This document shows positions 29,911 to 39,279 of a stretch of DNA of 64,000 nucleotides, in pieces (position 1 is the first letter of the stretch; the number at the start of each line of letters is the position of its first letter). The notes below the pieces were generated by a model. The model saw only the letters and a program-made list of their open reading frames with translations. It made no database searches and was not told where the DNA came from. The stretch is from contig JAISOJ010000076.1 of assembly GCA_031275735.1 (NCBI GenBank), forward strand, positions 1-64,000, read 5' to 3'. The position numbers and the translations under genes were made by a program. The DNA comes from Dysgonamonadaceae bacterium. GTDB taxonomy: Bacteria; Bacteroidota; Bacteroidia; Bacteroidales; Azobacteroidaceae.

Positions 29911-30115
29911 TGCATTTTTTAATTGAGAGAAAAATCTTTTTTTAAGCATGAAAAATGATTCTTTCATTTTATACCACAAACTCTGCGTTACGCTCCGTCG
30001 ACAAAATGTTCATTTACTTAAAGTAAATTCCGCTTTTGTTTTTTTGTCTAAAGCCTTAATTTTGACATTTTTAAAGTTATTCATTTAAATAATTTCAAAT
30101 TCCCAAAATTATCAT

Positions 30116-30135
30116 TAACTTTGCAAAAACGTTTA
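30116..30135 (+). promoter_or_regulatory. Predicted lacI-type gene promoter with overlapping operator-like half palindrome
   Basis: TAACTTTG (30116-30123) then AAACGTTTA just upstream of ATG 30140. Confidence 0.5.
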
Positions 30136-30139
30136 TGCT

Positions 30140-31156
30140 ATGGCGGCTCAAAAGATTAATATTAACGATATCGCAACAAAGACCGGGTTATCAATTTCAA
30201 CGGTGTCAAGAGTGCTAAATGGGAAGGCCGAACAATTTAGAATCGGTAAGAAATCGCAGCAAAAGGTCAACGAAGTTGCCAAAGAACTGAAATATATTCC
30301 CAATAAGTTTGCAGCAAGCCTTCGTACAGGAAAAAGCAATACGATTGCACTAATTATTCCAACACTCCAGAATCCATTTTTTGCAGACTTAGCAAGTAAT
30401 ATAAATGCAGAGATAAGAAGATTTGGGTTCACTACAATGATAAGCGACAGTGATGAAAATTTTGAGATTGAGAAGTGGGAACTGCGGCAAATGATATCGC
30501 GAAATGTAGATGGTTTGATTATTGTTCCAAACGGAAATCAATGGGATCATATCAAGTCACTTTATGATCGCGGACTTCCTATTATTTGTATCGACCGCTA
30601 TTTTGAAGATTCTGAATTACCATTTGTATCAACCGATAATTATGAAGGCGCCTATAACGCTACTAAACATCTGATTGAAAATGGTCATTCAAGAATTACC
30701 TGTATACAGGGAGTACAGTACTCCACGCCGAATAAATTGAGAGTTAAAGGATTCAAAATTGCGATGGAAGAAGCAGGTTTCCATGATTATATTGTTACAG
30801 GCGATGACTTCAGTTTGCAGAATGGTTATTTGGAAACTGAATTACTGTTTCATCAAAAACAGATGCCAACAGCTATTTTCACTTTAAGTAATACTATTGC
30901 ATTGGGTTGTATGAAAGCTTTGAAAGAAATGAATATCCGTATTCCGGACGATATTTCTTTAATAACTTTTGACGATCATCCGTATCTTAATTATTTGGAG
31001 ACCCCATTATCTTGCATTGCTCAACCGGTCAATGATATTAGTAAAATTGCCGTCAAATTTTTGCTTTCTCAGATTAATAAAGAAGAAAATAGAATTAAAC
31101 AGGTTCTTTTAAAACCACAGATGATACTAAAAAAATCGGTAAGAAGAATTATTTAA
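30140..31156 (+). CDS. LacI-family transcriptional regulator
   Basis: INDIATKTGLSISTVSRVLNGKAEQFRIGKKSQQKVNEVAKEL; TIALIIPTLQNPFFADLA. Confidence 0.95.
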   Translation: MAAQKININDIATKTGLSISTVSRVLNGKAEQFRIGKKSQQKVNEVAKELKYIPNKFAASLRTGKSNTIALIIPTLQNPFFADLASNINAEIRRFGFTTMISDSDENFEIEKWELRQMISRNVDGLIIVPNGNQWDHIKSLYDRGLPIICIDRYFEDSELPFVSTDNYEGAYNATKHLIENGHSRITCIQGVQYSTPNKLRVKGFKIAMEEAGFHDYIVTGDDFSLQNGYLETELLFHQKQMPTAIFTLSNTIALGCMKALKEMNIRIPDDISLITFDDHPYLNYLETPLSCIAQPVNDISKIAVKFLLSQINKEENRIKQVLLKPQMILKKSVRRII

Positions 31157-31457
31157 AATTTTAATTATGAAACATCCATGTATTTCACACATCCAAGAGC
31201 ATAAAGTACGTATTTGTTTACTAATCAACTCATTTGCTCGTTAACTCATTTTCGTATGCAACATTTTCGCAATATTCTAATAATGTCATTTTTTATCCTG
31301 ATTGCAACATTTGCAGTATTTTCTATGCCAGCTTCAGAACATTCCGATTTGCAAGTATCTTTTGCAAACAAGGAAATACGCTATCAACGTTTGACGCCTC
31401 CAGATATTATATTTCAGAAATCGGCTAAACTTACAGGATGGCGAGGAGGAAGAGGAA

Positions 31458-32345
31458 ATGATTAAAAGGATTTTTTTATCGGTACAATTATTAATTGGGT
31501 TTTCTGCGCAAATTAATGGCGCTCCTACACTCTATACGTACAAAAATATTGATGGGATAGATCTAAAATTGCAAGTCTTTAATCCTGAAAAAATTAATCC
31601 TCAGGATTCATGTCCTGCCGTTCTATTTTTCTTTGGCGGAGGATGGCAGAGCGGAACGCCGCAACAGTTTGTACATCAAGCCAAATATTTTGCAAGTCGT
31701 GGCATAGTAGCCATATTGGTCGATTATCGAATCGAATCGAAAGATGGAGTTAAACCAAATGAATGTGTTAAAGACGCTAAAGCGGCTATTCGTTATGTTC
31801 GAAAAAATGCAATGAAACTTGGAGTCGATCCTAATAAAATAATTGCATCCGGAGGTTCTGCCGGAGGGCATTTAGCTGCGGCTACAGCTTTATGTAAAGA
31901 ATTTGATCATGCTGACGATGATTTATCCATAGATGGAAAACCTAATGCGTTGGTATTATTTAACCCTGTGATTGACAATTCAAAAGAAGGATATGGGTAT
32001 GAGCGCGTAGCTGAATTTTTTCCTGCCATATCACCATTACATAACATAACAAAAGGTGCGCCGCCTACTTTGTTTTTACTTGGTTCTAAAGACAATATTG
32101 TTTCTGTAAGCACAGCTCAAAAATTTGAACAAAAAATGAAAGATACAGGTTCGTACTGTAAAGTCATTATTTATGAAGGAGAAAGTCATGGTTTTTTTAA
32201 TTACAAGAAAGACAATCCCCACAATTATTGTCGTACACTTTATGATGCAGATGTCTTTCTCGAATCGTTAGGTTATTTGAAAGGAAAACCAACAATCTAC
32301 AGTTATTGTTTCTGTTCTTCTTCTTTGGCGAGTTCATCAAAATAA
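31458..32345 (+). CDS. Alpha/beta hydrolase (acetyl-esterase-like)
   Basis: FFFGGGWQSGTPQQF, ASGGSAGGHLAAATAL (GxSxG), KVIIYEGESHGFFNY. Confidence 0.88.
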   Translation: MIKRIFLSVQLLIGFSAQINGAPTLYTYKNIDGIDLKLQVFNPEKINPQDSCPAVLFFFGGGWQSGTPQQFVHQAKYFASRGIVAILVDYRIESKDGVKPNECVKDAKAAIRYVRKNAMKLGVDPNKIIASGGSAGGHLAAATALCKEFDHADDDLSIDGKPNALVLFNPVIDNSKEGYGYERVAEFFPAISPLHNITKGAPPTLFLLGSKDNIVSVSTAQKFEQKMKDTGSYCKVIIYEGESHGFFNYKKDNPHNYCRTLYDADVFLESLGYLKGKPTIYSYCFCSSSLASSSK

Positions 32346-32489
32346 TGATGTACATTTACATCCGGAATGGTGATTTTATCTGTGCGCTTTTCGGCGCCCG
32401 CCTCGGGGAGGTGCACGCAGCGAGGCGGGTTGAGTAATGCCTGTAAGGCTAAGCACACAAGAGAACCAATAGAATTTTTTATTTTTCAT
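32304..32489 (-). pseudogene. Remnant of a secreted-protein gene: signal peptide plus out-of-frame C-terminal tail
   Basis: MKNKKFYWFSCVLSLTGITQPA... in one frame; ...EKRTDKITIPDVNVHHYFDELAKEEEQKQ* in another. Confidence 0.5.
32397..32429. repeat. GC-rich 9-bp inverted repeat
   Basis: CCCGCCTCG - 15 nt - CGAGGCGGG. Confidence 0.85.
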
Positions 32490-32490
32490 T

Positions 32491-33921
32491 TTAATATGAT
32501 TTATACTCGAAAGCACCTATGTCTGGAATATTTTCCTGAGGAATATATGTGTTTATAAAATCAAATTTGTATCCCAAATCAATGCCTTTATTACGCGCTG
32601 GGCTTTCGGCAGTAATTGAAAAATCGGCGGTATTTTCCCCTTTTATATAATTTTTGAATTGAGGATCGGCAATGACGCATGATTCTCCGGGACCTTCTTT
32701 TCCAATATTTAAAGTGCCGGATGCTGCATAATACAAGTTATTTTCAATAATATTTGCCGGCTGGGCTGTTCCATTCTTCCCTACATTGAAAATAACAATA
32801 TCATTTTCAACCACCACGATATTGTTTCGTATCAGGTTTTTTGCATTAAACTGAGTAATGTTGAAAACACCCCAGTCATTGACATTCTTTTTCCGCCGGA
32901 TGATGGTATTGTTTTCAATCCGGAAATTAGCGCTACGCCATAAAGCAACAAATTGTTGATAATCATCACTCACATTATGATGAATATGAAAATTGGCGTA
33001 TGATGGATTTTGTTGTAAATCACTCCACGTCACTTCTAAAAATCCTTGACAGTCGCGAGTGTAATTGTGATGAATCGAAATATTGGCTTTAGAAATCCGT
33101 GCATCATCGATTTCGATTGCGCCACCGTCAGCGCCGCTGCCATAGGCATCAGGTCCCCAGTAAATACGTGGATCAACAACACTGTAATTGAAAATACGGT
33201 TGTAACATACCTCCTGGTAATCGCCTCCCAGCCAAATACCGATCGGTCCCCAATTCCATTCTCCCAAGACTCTGTTGCAATCGTGGATATAATTATTTTC
33301 AATGAGTGTATTTCCTCCGTAACTTTTGATGCCTACGCCGCAATTATACACTTCATTGTTTCGCACAATACAATGACTTGCAGTTTTATCTATATAAATG
33401 GCCCCCAATTCCCAAATGGAGAGAAAATCGCTGTAGCTTGGCGGTAATTCGGCAACCGTATGATGACAATATATATTTTCCAGTAAAATATAACTTCCTT
33501 TCAACCGGATACAGTTTCCAAAGTTATTATTCTCCCTATCGAATACAGGATTGGTAAACGATGGCGCCGGCGACTCAGGGTTTCCATAATCGGTTATTGT
33601 AATATAATTTTCAGAATTTCCGGAATCAACAATATAAAAAGCTTCTGTAAATACCGATCCTCTTTTAAATCTAACACTGTCGCCGGGGAATAAATGCTGG
33701 CTTTCAACTTTTTCTAATGAACGCCATGCCTGATCGCTGGACAAACCTGTATTAGTATCATTTCCATTTTGTGAATCAACATAATATGCTGTCGATTGAT
33801 AAGGTTTCCAACCATTATTGATTAAGTCGCCTGCATTGTAATTGAGGTTTCCCGAGCATCCTATCAACCCGGGCGCCTCAATTACAAGAAGTATGAGAAA
33901 TAATTTTTTTGTCATAACCAA
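32491..33921 (-). CDS. Right-handed parallel beta-helix lipoprotein (polysaccharide lyase-like)
   Basis: IGCSGN lipobox; YYVDSQNGNDTNTGLSSDQAWRSLEKV; repeated N-rich beta-helix turns (IRNNEVYNCGVGI, IENNYIHDCN). Confidence 0.82.
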   Translation of the reverse strand: MVMTKKLFLILLVIEAPGLIGCSGNLNYNAGDLINNGWKPYQSTAYYVDSQNGNDTNTGLSSDQAWRSLEKVESQHLFPGDSVRFKRGSVFTEAFYIVDSGNSENYITITDYGNPESPAPSFTNPVFDRENNNFGNCIRLKGSYILLENIYCHHTVAELPPSYSDFLSIWELGAIYIDKTASHCIVRNNEVYNCGVGIKSYGGNTLIENNYIHDCNRVLGEWNWGPIGIWLGGDYQEVCYNRIFNYSVVDPRIYWGPDAYGSGADGGAIEIDDARISKANISIHHNYTRDCQGFLEVTWSDLQQNPSYANFHIHHNVSDDYQQFVALWRSANFRIENNTIIRRKKNVNDWGVFNITQFNAKNLIRNNIVVVENDIVIFNVGKNGTAQPANIIENNLYYAASGTLNIGKEGPGESCVIADPQFKNYIKGENTADFSITAESPARNKGIDLGYKFDFINTYIPQENIPDIGAFEYKSY

Positions 33922-33923
33922 AA

Positions 33924-36530
33924 CTACTTTTCGGGATTATTCTTCAACGATGGATATTGCCCTACAGTAAATTGCCAGATGAAAGCGCTCCAATCTGCAG
34001 TATAAGGAGTAGCTGTTTTCATCTCTGCAGTTGTTTTTCCTTCTGCCGCACCGGTTACGTCAGTGGGTGGAACATTACCTCCAAGTCCGCCAACATAACC
34101 CAGATCCGATTCATAGAAACATCCCTTGACCCCGGAAAAAGCGGACAGGCTGCCATTAGGGATATTATTAGCGCTGGCTATGCCGCTATATCTGTCTGCT
34201 GCGGTTGGCGGCATAGCAGTTGCACCGGCATTATAGCAGTATTCTACGGGAGCAGTCCAATAATTGGTTAAATTCCCCGCAATACCGCCATTATTAACCG
34301 CAGTCCTGGTCGTATAGAGTATAGTCCCTTTGTTGTAACAATTATTGATGCTTGAAGTGTTTGTAGCTCCTGCTCCGGGATTCATCAAGCCTGCAATACC
34401 TCCGGTGTTAGTAAATGCATTAATATTTCCAAGATTGAAACATTCCTGCACCACAGAATTACCCAAAAGAGAACCAATGATACCACCGGTGCCATTGGGA
34501 GCATTAACGCCATTTAGACTTATGTTTCCATGATTGCTGCACCATTTTATTTCAGCTTTGGCAGGATTAACCGTACATCCTACGACGCCTCCAGTAACGC
34601 TTGTTGTCGTAGAAGCAATTTCCAGATCGCCATAATTACGACAACTTGTGATATGGATATTTTCATTTGCAGTCGAGCTCAGTCTCGCTGCTATTCCACC
34701 GTTATTACCACCTGTTCCGATAATTTTACCGTAGTTTTTGCAACCTGCTATGGTAATGTTGTCTCCTGTACATTTACCTGCCAAACCACCAATATTGCCA
34801 ATACCCGGAGCAGTGATATTAGCTCGGTTGATACAATTATCAATGAGTGTATTGGCAGCAACGACTGCTACCATACCGGCTACCGTAGCTCCATCCTCTC
34901 CTGTAACATCGGCAACGATTCCACCTGAACCTTCAATAATCAGGTTCTTAATAACAGCTACAGAATCGGCATTTACGCCTCCAATGTATCCGAAAAGTGC
35001 CCTGTCTGCACCTGAAGATATATGCAGGTTGGTAATGCTTTGATTATTTCCATCGTATATACCTGCAAATGGATTCGCGTCGACATTACCTATGGGATTC
35101 CAATCGCCGGCTAAAGCAATATTGCTTGTCTGTTTGAGAATAATTCCCGCATAATTATCGCCGGCATTTACTGCTGTACGTAAGGTATTGAGGTCGGCAA
35201 GATTTTTGATGGCTATCGGACGTTCAGCTAAACTGCCGCCAAAACAGTTAAACGCTACATCCCAATGTTCTACAAAGGTGACTGTGCCTGCATTGTCGGT
35301 GGTAATGACTACTCCTACATCAACAGATGAATTTGCGCCGTAAGTGAGCGAATTGACTATATAGTTGCCCGCAGATAACGGATGGGAAAATTCTATAGTT
35401 ATACCTGAAGCATTAGAGATAACATCCACATCCACATTTTGTGCCTCACCGGAAGGATAAGGAGAAATGTTCATTGCTGCCGATCCTGTCGTAAGTACGG
35501 TGTATTTGGGTATAAATATGGAGAATACTGCGCCTGCATTGATTTGGGTAATAGTAAGTGTTTGGTCCGGATTGGTACTTGTAGAAGAAGCAGTTGATTT
35601 AACATGCAAAATTGCGGTTCGCTTAGCCGCGCCGTTATTAGCCTTTATGTTGAGGATAATGCTTCCGTTGCCCGTAAAGGCGCCGGCAGGAGACTTTATC
35701 ATGATCCAATCTGCCTCGTCGCCTTGATCTATTTCAACAAAGGATTGCCACTCGATGTTTGATGTAACCGTAACCTGGTAGACTTCATTGGCTTTAGCAG
35801 AGATTGATTCCATACCCGTAGGCGACAGAACGATTGAAGGTATGACGCCCTGTTGAATGATGGTAAGGGTTTTCTTGAGTGCAGGATCGTCGGTTGAAGC
35901 TATGGTAACGATCGCAACGCGGGATTCCACGCTTGTATTTTCGAGGATATTGAGTTTGACCTCGCCTTCACCTGTAACGGGAGTTCCGGGGGGAGCTATG
36001 ATACTGATCCATCCTTCAGAACCGGAAGTGATTTGTATTGAAGCCGTCCATGTTACATTAGCAGTTACTGCGATGGTATAGTTCGGAACAGCAGTAGTGG
36101 AAATGGAATCCGTACCAACAGGATATATTTCGATGGCAGGAGCCGTTCCAATTTGACTTATAACACATTTTTGAGATGGCATGAGTGTTGACGAACGGTC
36201 GGAAGAAGCTGTAAAAGTAATCTCAATTGAACGACTGTTCCGGCTTTCATTGGCTTTAAGATTGAAGTTTATTGAACCATTGCCTTTTCCAGACATTGTA
36301 TCGAGAGTTATCCAGTCATTACCACTTCCCGTAGGTATGGTTGCGTTCCATGAAACGTCGGCTGAAGCTTCGATGGAAATGAAATAACCGTTAGCGGCAG
36401 AATTAATTTTGTTTATCTGTGTGGGGACAGAAAAGTAAGTTTCGTAAGACTCTTCCTCGAGTTCATTTTTTTCACACGAACAGAATAGCACTAAACTACT
36501 CAATATTAATAATTTAAAAAAACTTTTCAT
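33924..36530 (-). CDS. BACON-domain protein (about three BACON repeats) with C-terminal GLUG-like repeats, lipoprotein
   Basis: LFCSCEKN lipobox; repeated VTANVTWTAS.../VTSNIEWQSF... modules; GIYDGNNQSITNLHISSGADRALFGYIGG and GGIAG repeats. Confidence 0.8.
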   Translation of the reverse strand: MKSFFKLLILSSLVLFCSCEKNELEEESYETYFSVPTQINKINSAANGYFISIEASADVSWNATIPTGSGNDWITLDTMSGKGNGSINFNLKANESRNSRSIEITFTASSDRSSTLMPSQKCVISQIGTAPAIEIYPVGTDSISTTAVPNYTIAVTANVTWTASIQITSGSEGWISIIAPPGTPVTGEGEVKLNILENTSVESRVAIVTIASTDDPALKKTLTIIQQGVIPSIVLSPTGMESISAKANEVYQVTVTSNIEWQSFVEIDQGDEADWIMIKSPAGAFTGNGSIILNIKANNGAAKRTAILHVKSTASSTSTNPDQTLTITQINAGAVFSIFIPKYTVLTTGSAAMNISPYPSGEAQNVDVDVISNASGITIEFSHPLSAGNYIVNSLTYGANSSVDVGVVITTDNAGTVTFVEHWDVAFNCFGGSLAERPIAIKNLADLNTLRTAVNAGDNYAGIILKQTSNIALAGDWNPIGNVDANPFAGIYDGNNQSITNLHISSGADRALFGYIGGVNADSVAVIKNLIIEGSGGIVADVTGEDGATVAGMVAVVAANTLIDNCINRANITAPGIGNIGGLAGKCTGDNITIAGCKNYGKIIGTGGNNGGIAARLSSTANENIHITSCRNYGDLEIASTTTSVTGGVVGCTVNPAKAEIKWCSNHGNISLNGVNAPNGTGGIIGSLLGNSVVQECFNLGNINAFTNTGGIAGLMNPGAGATNTSSINNCYNKGTILYTTRTAVNNGGIAGNLTNYWTAPVEYCYNAGATAMPPTAADRYSGIASANNIPNGSLSAFSGVKGCFYESDLGYVGGLGGNVPPTDVTGAAEGKTTAEMKTATPYTADWSAFIWQFTVGQYPSLKNNPEK

Positions 36531-36563
36531 ATCATTATCATTTTATTATTTTAATTGTCGTTT

Positions 36564-38168
36564 TTACTTGAAAGTCGGCAGTTCCAAGTTTTTGATTTCG
36601 AAATTGCCTTGCGTTATCCAATTTTCTTCTGTTAACTTCACGCCGTTCAAATTGACGTTGTCGAAAAGAAAATTCTTCATAATATAATCGTCTGAAACAC
36701 CATTGATGTAATTGTTTGATCCCAGCGCTTTGTTCATCAACACAGTCCAATTCCTCATCGTTAAGCCGTCAACAAAAGCGGGAGTAATTACTCCGGAAAT
36801 GGGTTGTTCGGGCGAAATACGCCAGATTAGACGCACAGGAGTCTCGGTTACCAGATCCTCAATAGTCATATTCTTTTGCCAGCAATTTGAATTAGCATTA
36901 GCATAACGATTACCCACAAAACTGAGTACGCCCCGGTTGGTCGCCGAATTGTTCCATTCGGCATGTAGCAAATCGACCCTTTTGATTGTTACGCCGGTTG
37001 CCTGTGCGCCATCCCAACCCATTTGGATAGCGCCTCCATTGTTCAATTGCCAGAGTACCATATCCTCAACGGTGATATTGTCGCGATAAACTTTGATGTT
37101 GTCATCGTTTGCCCAACAGAAACAGTTTTTGATCGTCGAGCCGGCAAAAACGGCAATACCGTCGCAGTTATAAATCCAACCGCCGATCACTTTAGTCCAA
37201 GAAACAAGGTTATTGCGCCCAATCAGCCGGATGGCAAAGTATTTAGGATCAGCTACAGTGATTCCTTCAACAGTAATCCTGTTGGCAGCCGTGCTGCCGT
37301 CCTGAGGCGTACCTATGCAATAGGCTTCGCGATATTTCAAATGTCCGGAGGAGAGTGTCCCGCGACCGAATATTTTTACATCTGTATTACTGCGAGTTCC
37401 CGAAACGTGAATTGCACCATAAACCCATGCGCTACCTTCAAGATAGATATTTTTAATATTTGCCGGCACTGCATAAACGCCAATATCATGAACGCCTGCC
37501 TTAAAATAGAGACCCGATTTATCCTCAGGTACGGCTGCAATACTTGAAGCCGTAGCGTGATCCAAAACAGCGTATGAATCGTCATGCGCCGGATCCGGCA
37601 CGTTAGTTTCTATTGGGTTAGCAAAAATCATCAGTCCGTTCTTGTAACCATTAGTCCCAATTTCTACTGAACATTGTCCGGGTTTAGTCATTGTAAAGGT
37701 TACAAGATTACCATTTTTTATAGAGGGCATAATACCATAGCGGGTAGGCAATACCCTAACATTAAAAGCATCCATTGGTACTTTCTCTGTATCAATCACT
37801 TTTACCTCTATTGTTATAGACCCTGCAAAGGAAAAATTGCTCCAACTGATGCTTCGACCTTGAAACATTCCCAACGGATTAGTATCCGTAGGAGTCATGT
37901 CCATATAACCCGCCTCGTATACGGGGCAGGCGTTCTGGAAAACGGGAATACGAATTCGTTGCGATCCTTGTATCAGCGTTACTTCATAGATGGAGGATTG
38001 TGATACTCCGGGAAATCCTGCAGGATCATTATAAATAGCCACTGTCGATTCCGAATCGCCTGCCGAAGAATCATTTGAATATGGATTATCTAAAGGAGGA
38101 TAATCCATATTTTCATTGCACCCCACAGCCACTATCATTATTAAAATGTATTTTAATATATTTTTCAT
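36564..38168 (-). CDS. Beta-helix glycoside hydrolase-like lipoprotein (GH28/GH49-like)
   Basis: VGCNEN lipobox; DVKIFGRGTLSSGHLKY, YNCDGIAVFAGSTIKNCFCWANDDNIKVY. Confidence 0.7.
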   Translation of the reverse strand: MKNILKYILIMIVAVGCNENMDYPPLDNPYSNDSSAGDSESTVAIYNDPAGFPGVSQSSIYEVTLIQGSQRIRIPVFQNACPVYEAGYMDMTPTDTNPLGMFQGRSISWSNFSFAGSITIEVKVIDTEKVPMDAFNVRVLPTRYGIMPSIKNGNLVTFTMTKPGQCSVEIGTNGYKNGLMIFANPIETNVPDPAHDDSYAVLDHATASSIAAVPEDKSGLYFKAGVHDIGVYAVPANIKNIYLEGSAWVYGAIHVSGTRSNTDVKIFGRGTLSSGHLKYREAYCIGTPQDGSTAANRITVEGITVADPKYFAIRLIGRNNLVSWTKVIGGWIYNCDGIAVFAGSTIKNCFCWANDDNIKVYRDNITVEDMVLWQLNNGGAIQMGWDGAQATGVTIKRVDLLHAEWNNSATNRGVLSFVGNRYANANSNCWQKNMTIEDLVTETPVRLIWRISPEQPISGVITPAFVDGLTMRNWTVLMNKALGSNNYINGVSDDYIMKNFLFDNVNLNGVKLTEENWITQGNFEIKNLELPTFK

Positions 38169-38194
38169 ATTGTTAAAAATTATAAAAACATTTT

Positions 38195-39244
38195 TTATCT
38201 TGAAGTAACAATTGTTGGACGAACATCTTCATAGACAATTCCTCTATCACGAAATACCAGCGTATCGCTTACTTCACAGTCGAATGTATTGGCGCCGGAT
38301 GTACGTTTGTAAAAATAGTCGAGATAAATAACGTCTCTTGGAGTGGGTTTTTCCGGAGTTCCGCCCCAGTAGTCTCCATTTTCCTTGTAAAGTCCTGTAC
38401 CATAAATAACCGTTATCGGCGAATTAATAACGGAACTGACTACTATTTCACCTCTATCATTAACGTCGAATCTTAAATAAAATGTTTCGATATCAATACT
38501 CATAGAGGAAGTAACGGCTTTAAGCGAAACCGTTGAAAGTGAAACAACTTCATTCTGTTCTAAATACTGGGCATGATAAATTTTCGTATCCACTATTTCC
38601 CCCATTGGGTTACGCACGGTCAGTCTACCTCTGCGGAGCCATTTGCCATGGTACGGATTGACATATTTTACTCCAAATAAAGTGTAATCTTTGGGTAACA
38701 CTTCCCACTGTGAGGCATCATTGATGTCAGGTGCATCCGACGCATTCGCTACCGGCTGTCCATGCAGTATGTTGTTACCTGGTCCGGTTATCCGTAGTGG
38801 AATAACGTATCTACCTGTAATTGCCAATGAATCTTCGAAAAAATCATCAGTGAGTTGTACCTCAATTAGTCCGTTGAAAGAACCTTTGGGTATTGTTACA
38901 TTCTTTGAAGGATTGAGCGAATAATAATCGGAGGGGAGTATCTTAAGCGTACCGGCGTCGCGCATAAGATGATTATCAGGTACTAATAAGGGATCAACTT
39001 CAAAGTCGACATTCCAGTCGCGGTCGTTATTGTTATAGAAACCGCCTACACTTACCCCTATATGAAACTTGTGTTCTTTTTCGAGAGAATTATCCACTAA
39101 ATCATTACCCAATGAAATAGTACGTATTGGATATTGAATCGGAAAATAGATTGTTTGCTTCTCAAAATTGTCAAATTCAATAGAAGTGTTTTTGCACGAG
39201 AAAGCTGCTGCTGTAAGTAATATTAAAAAAATTAACTTTTTCAT
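38195..39244 (-). CDS. SusE-like/DUF1735-type surface lipoprotein
   Basis: Likely start MKKLIFLILLTAAAFSCKNT; YYSLNPSKNVTIPKGSFNGLIEVQLTDDFFED; located after SusC/SusD pair. Confidence 0.72.
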   Translation of the reverse strand: MKKLIFLILLTAAAFSCKNTSIEFDNFEKQTIYFPIQYPIRTISLGNDLVDNSLEKEHKFHIGVSVGGFYNNNDRDWNVDFEVDPLLVPDNHLMRDAGTLKILPSDYYSLNPSKNVTIPKGSFNGLIEVQLTDDFFEDSLAITGRYVIPLRITGPGNNILHGQPVANASDAPDINDASQWEVLPKDYTLFGVKYVNPYHGKWLRRGRLTVRNPMGEIVDTKIYHAQYLEQNEVVSLSTVSLKAVTSSMSIDIETFYLRFDVNDRGEIVVSSVINSPITVIYGTGLYKENGDYWGGTPEKPTPRDVIYLDYFYKRTSGANTFDCEVSDTLVFRDRGIVYEDVRPTIVTSR

Positions 39245-39279
39245 ATCTTTTATCTTCTTTTTATTATCTTTATTTGCGG

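Noticed and set aside
34738-36387. Several plus-strand ORFs antisense to the BACON protein
   Set aside because: Antisense to a strong CDS with clear lipobox and domain repeats; no independent support.
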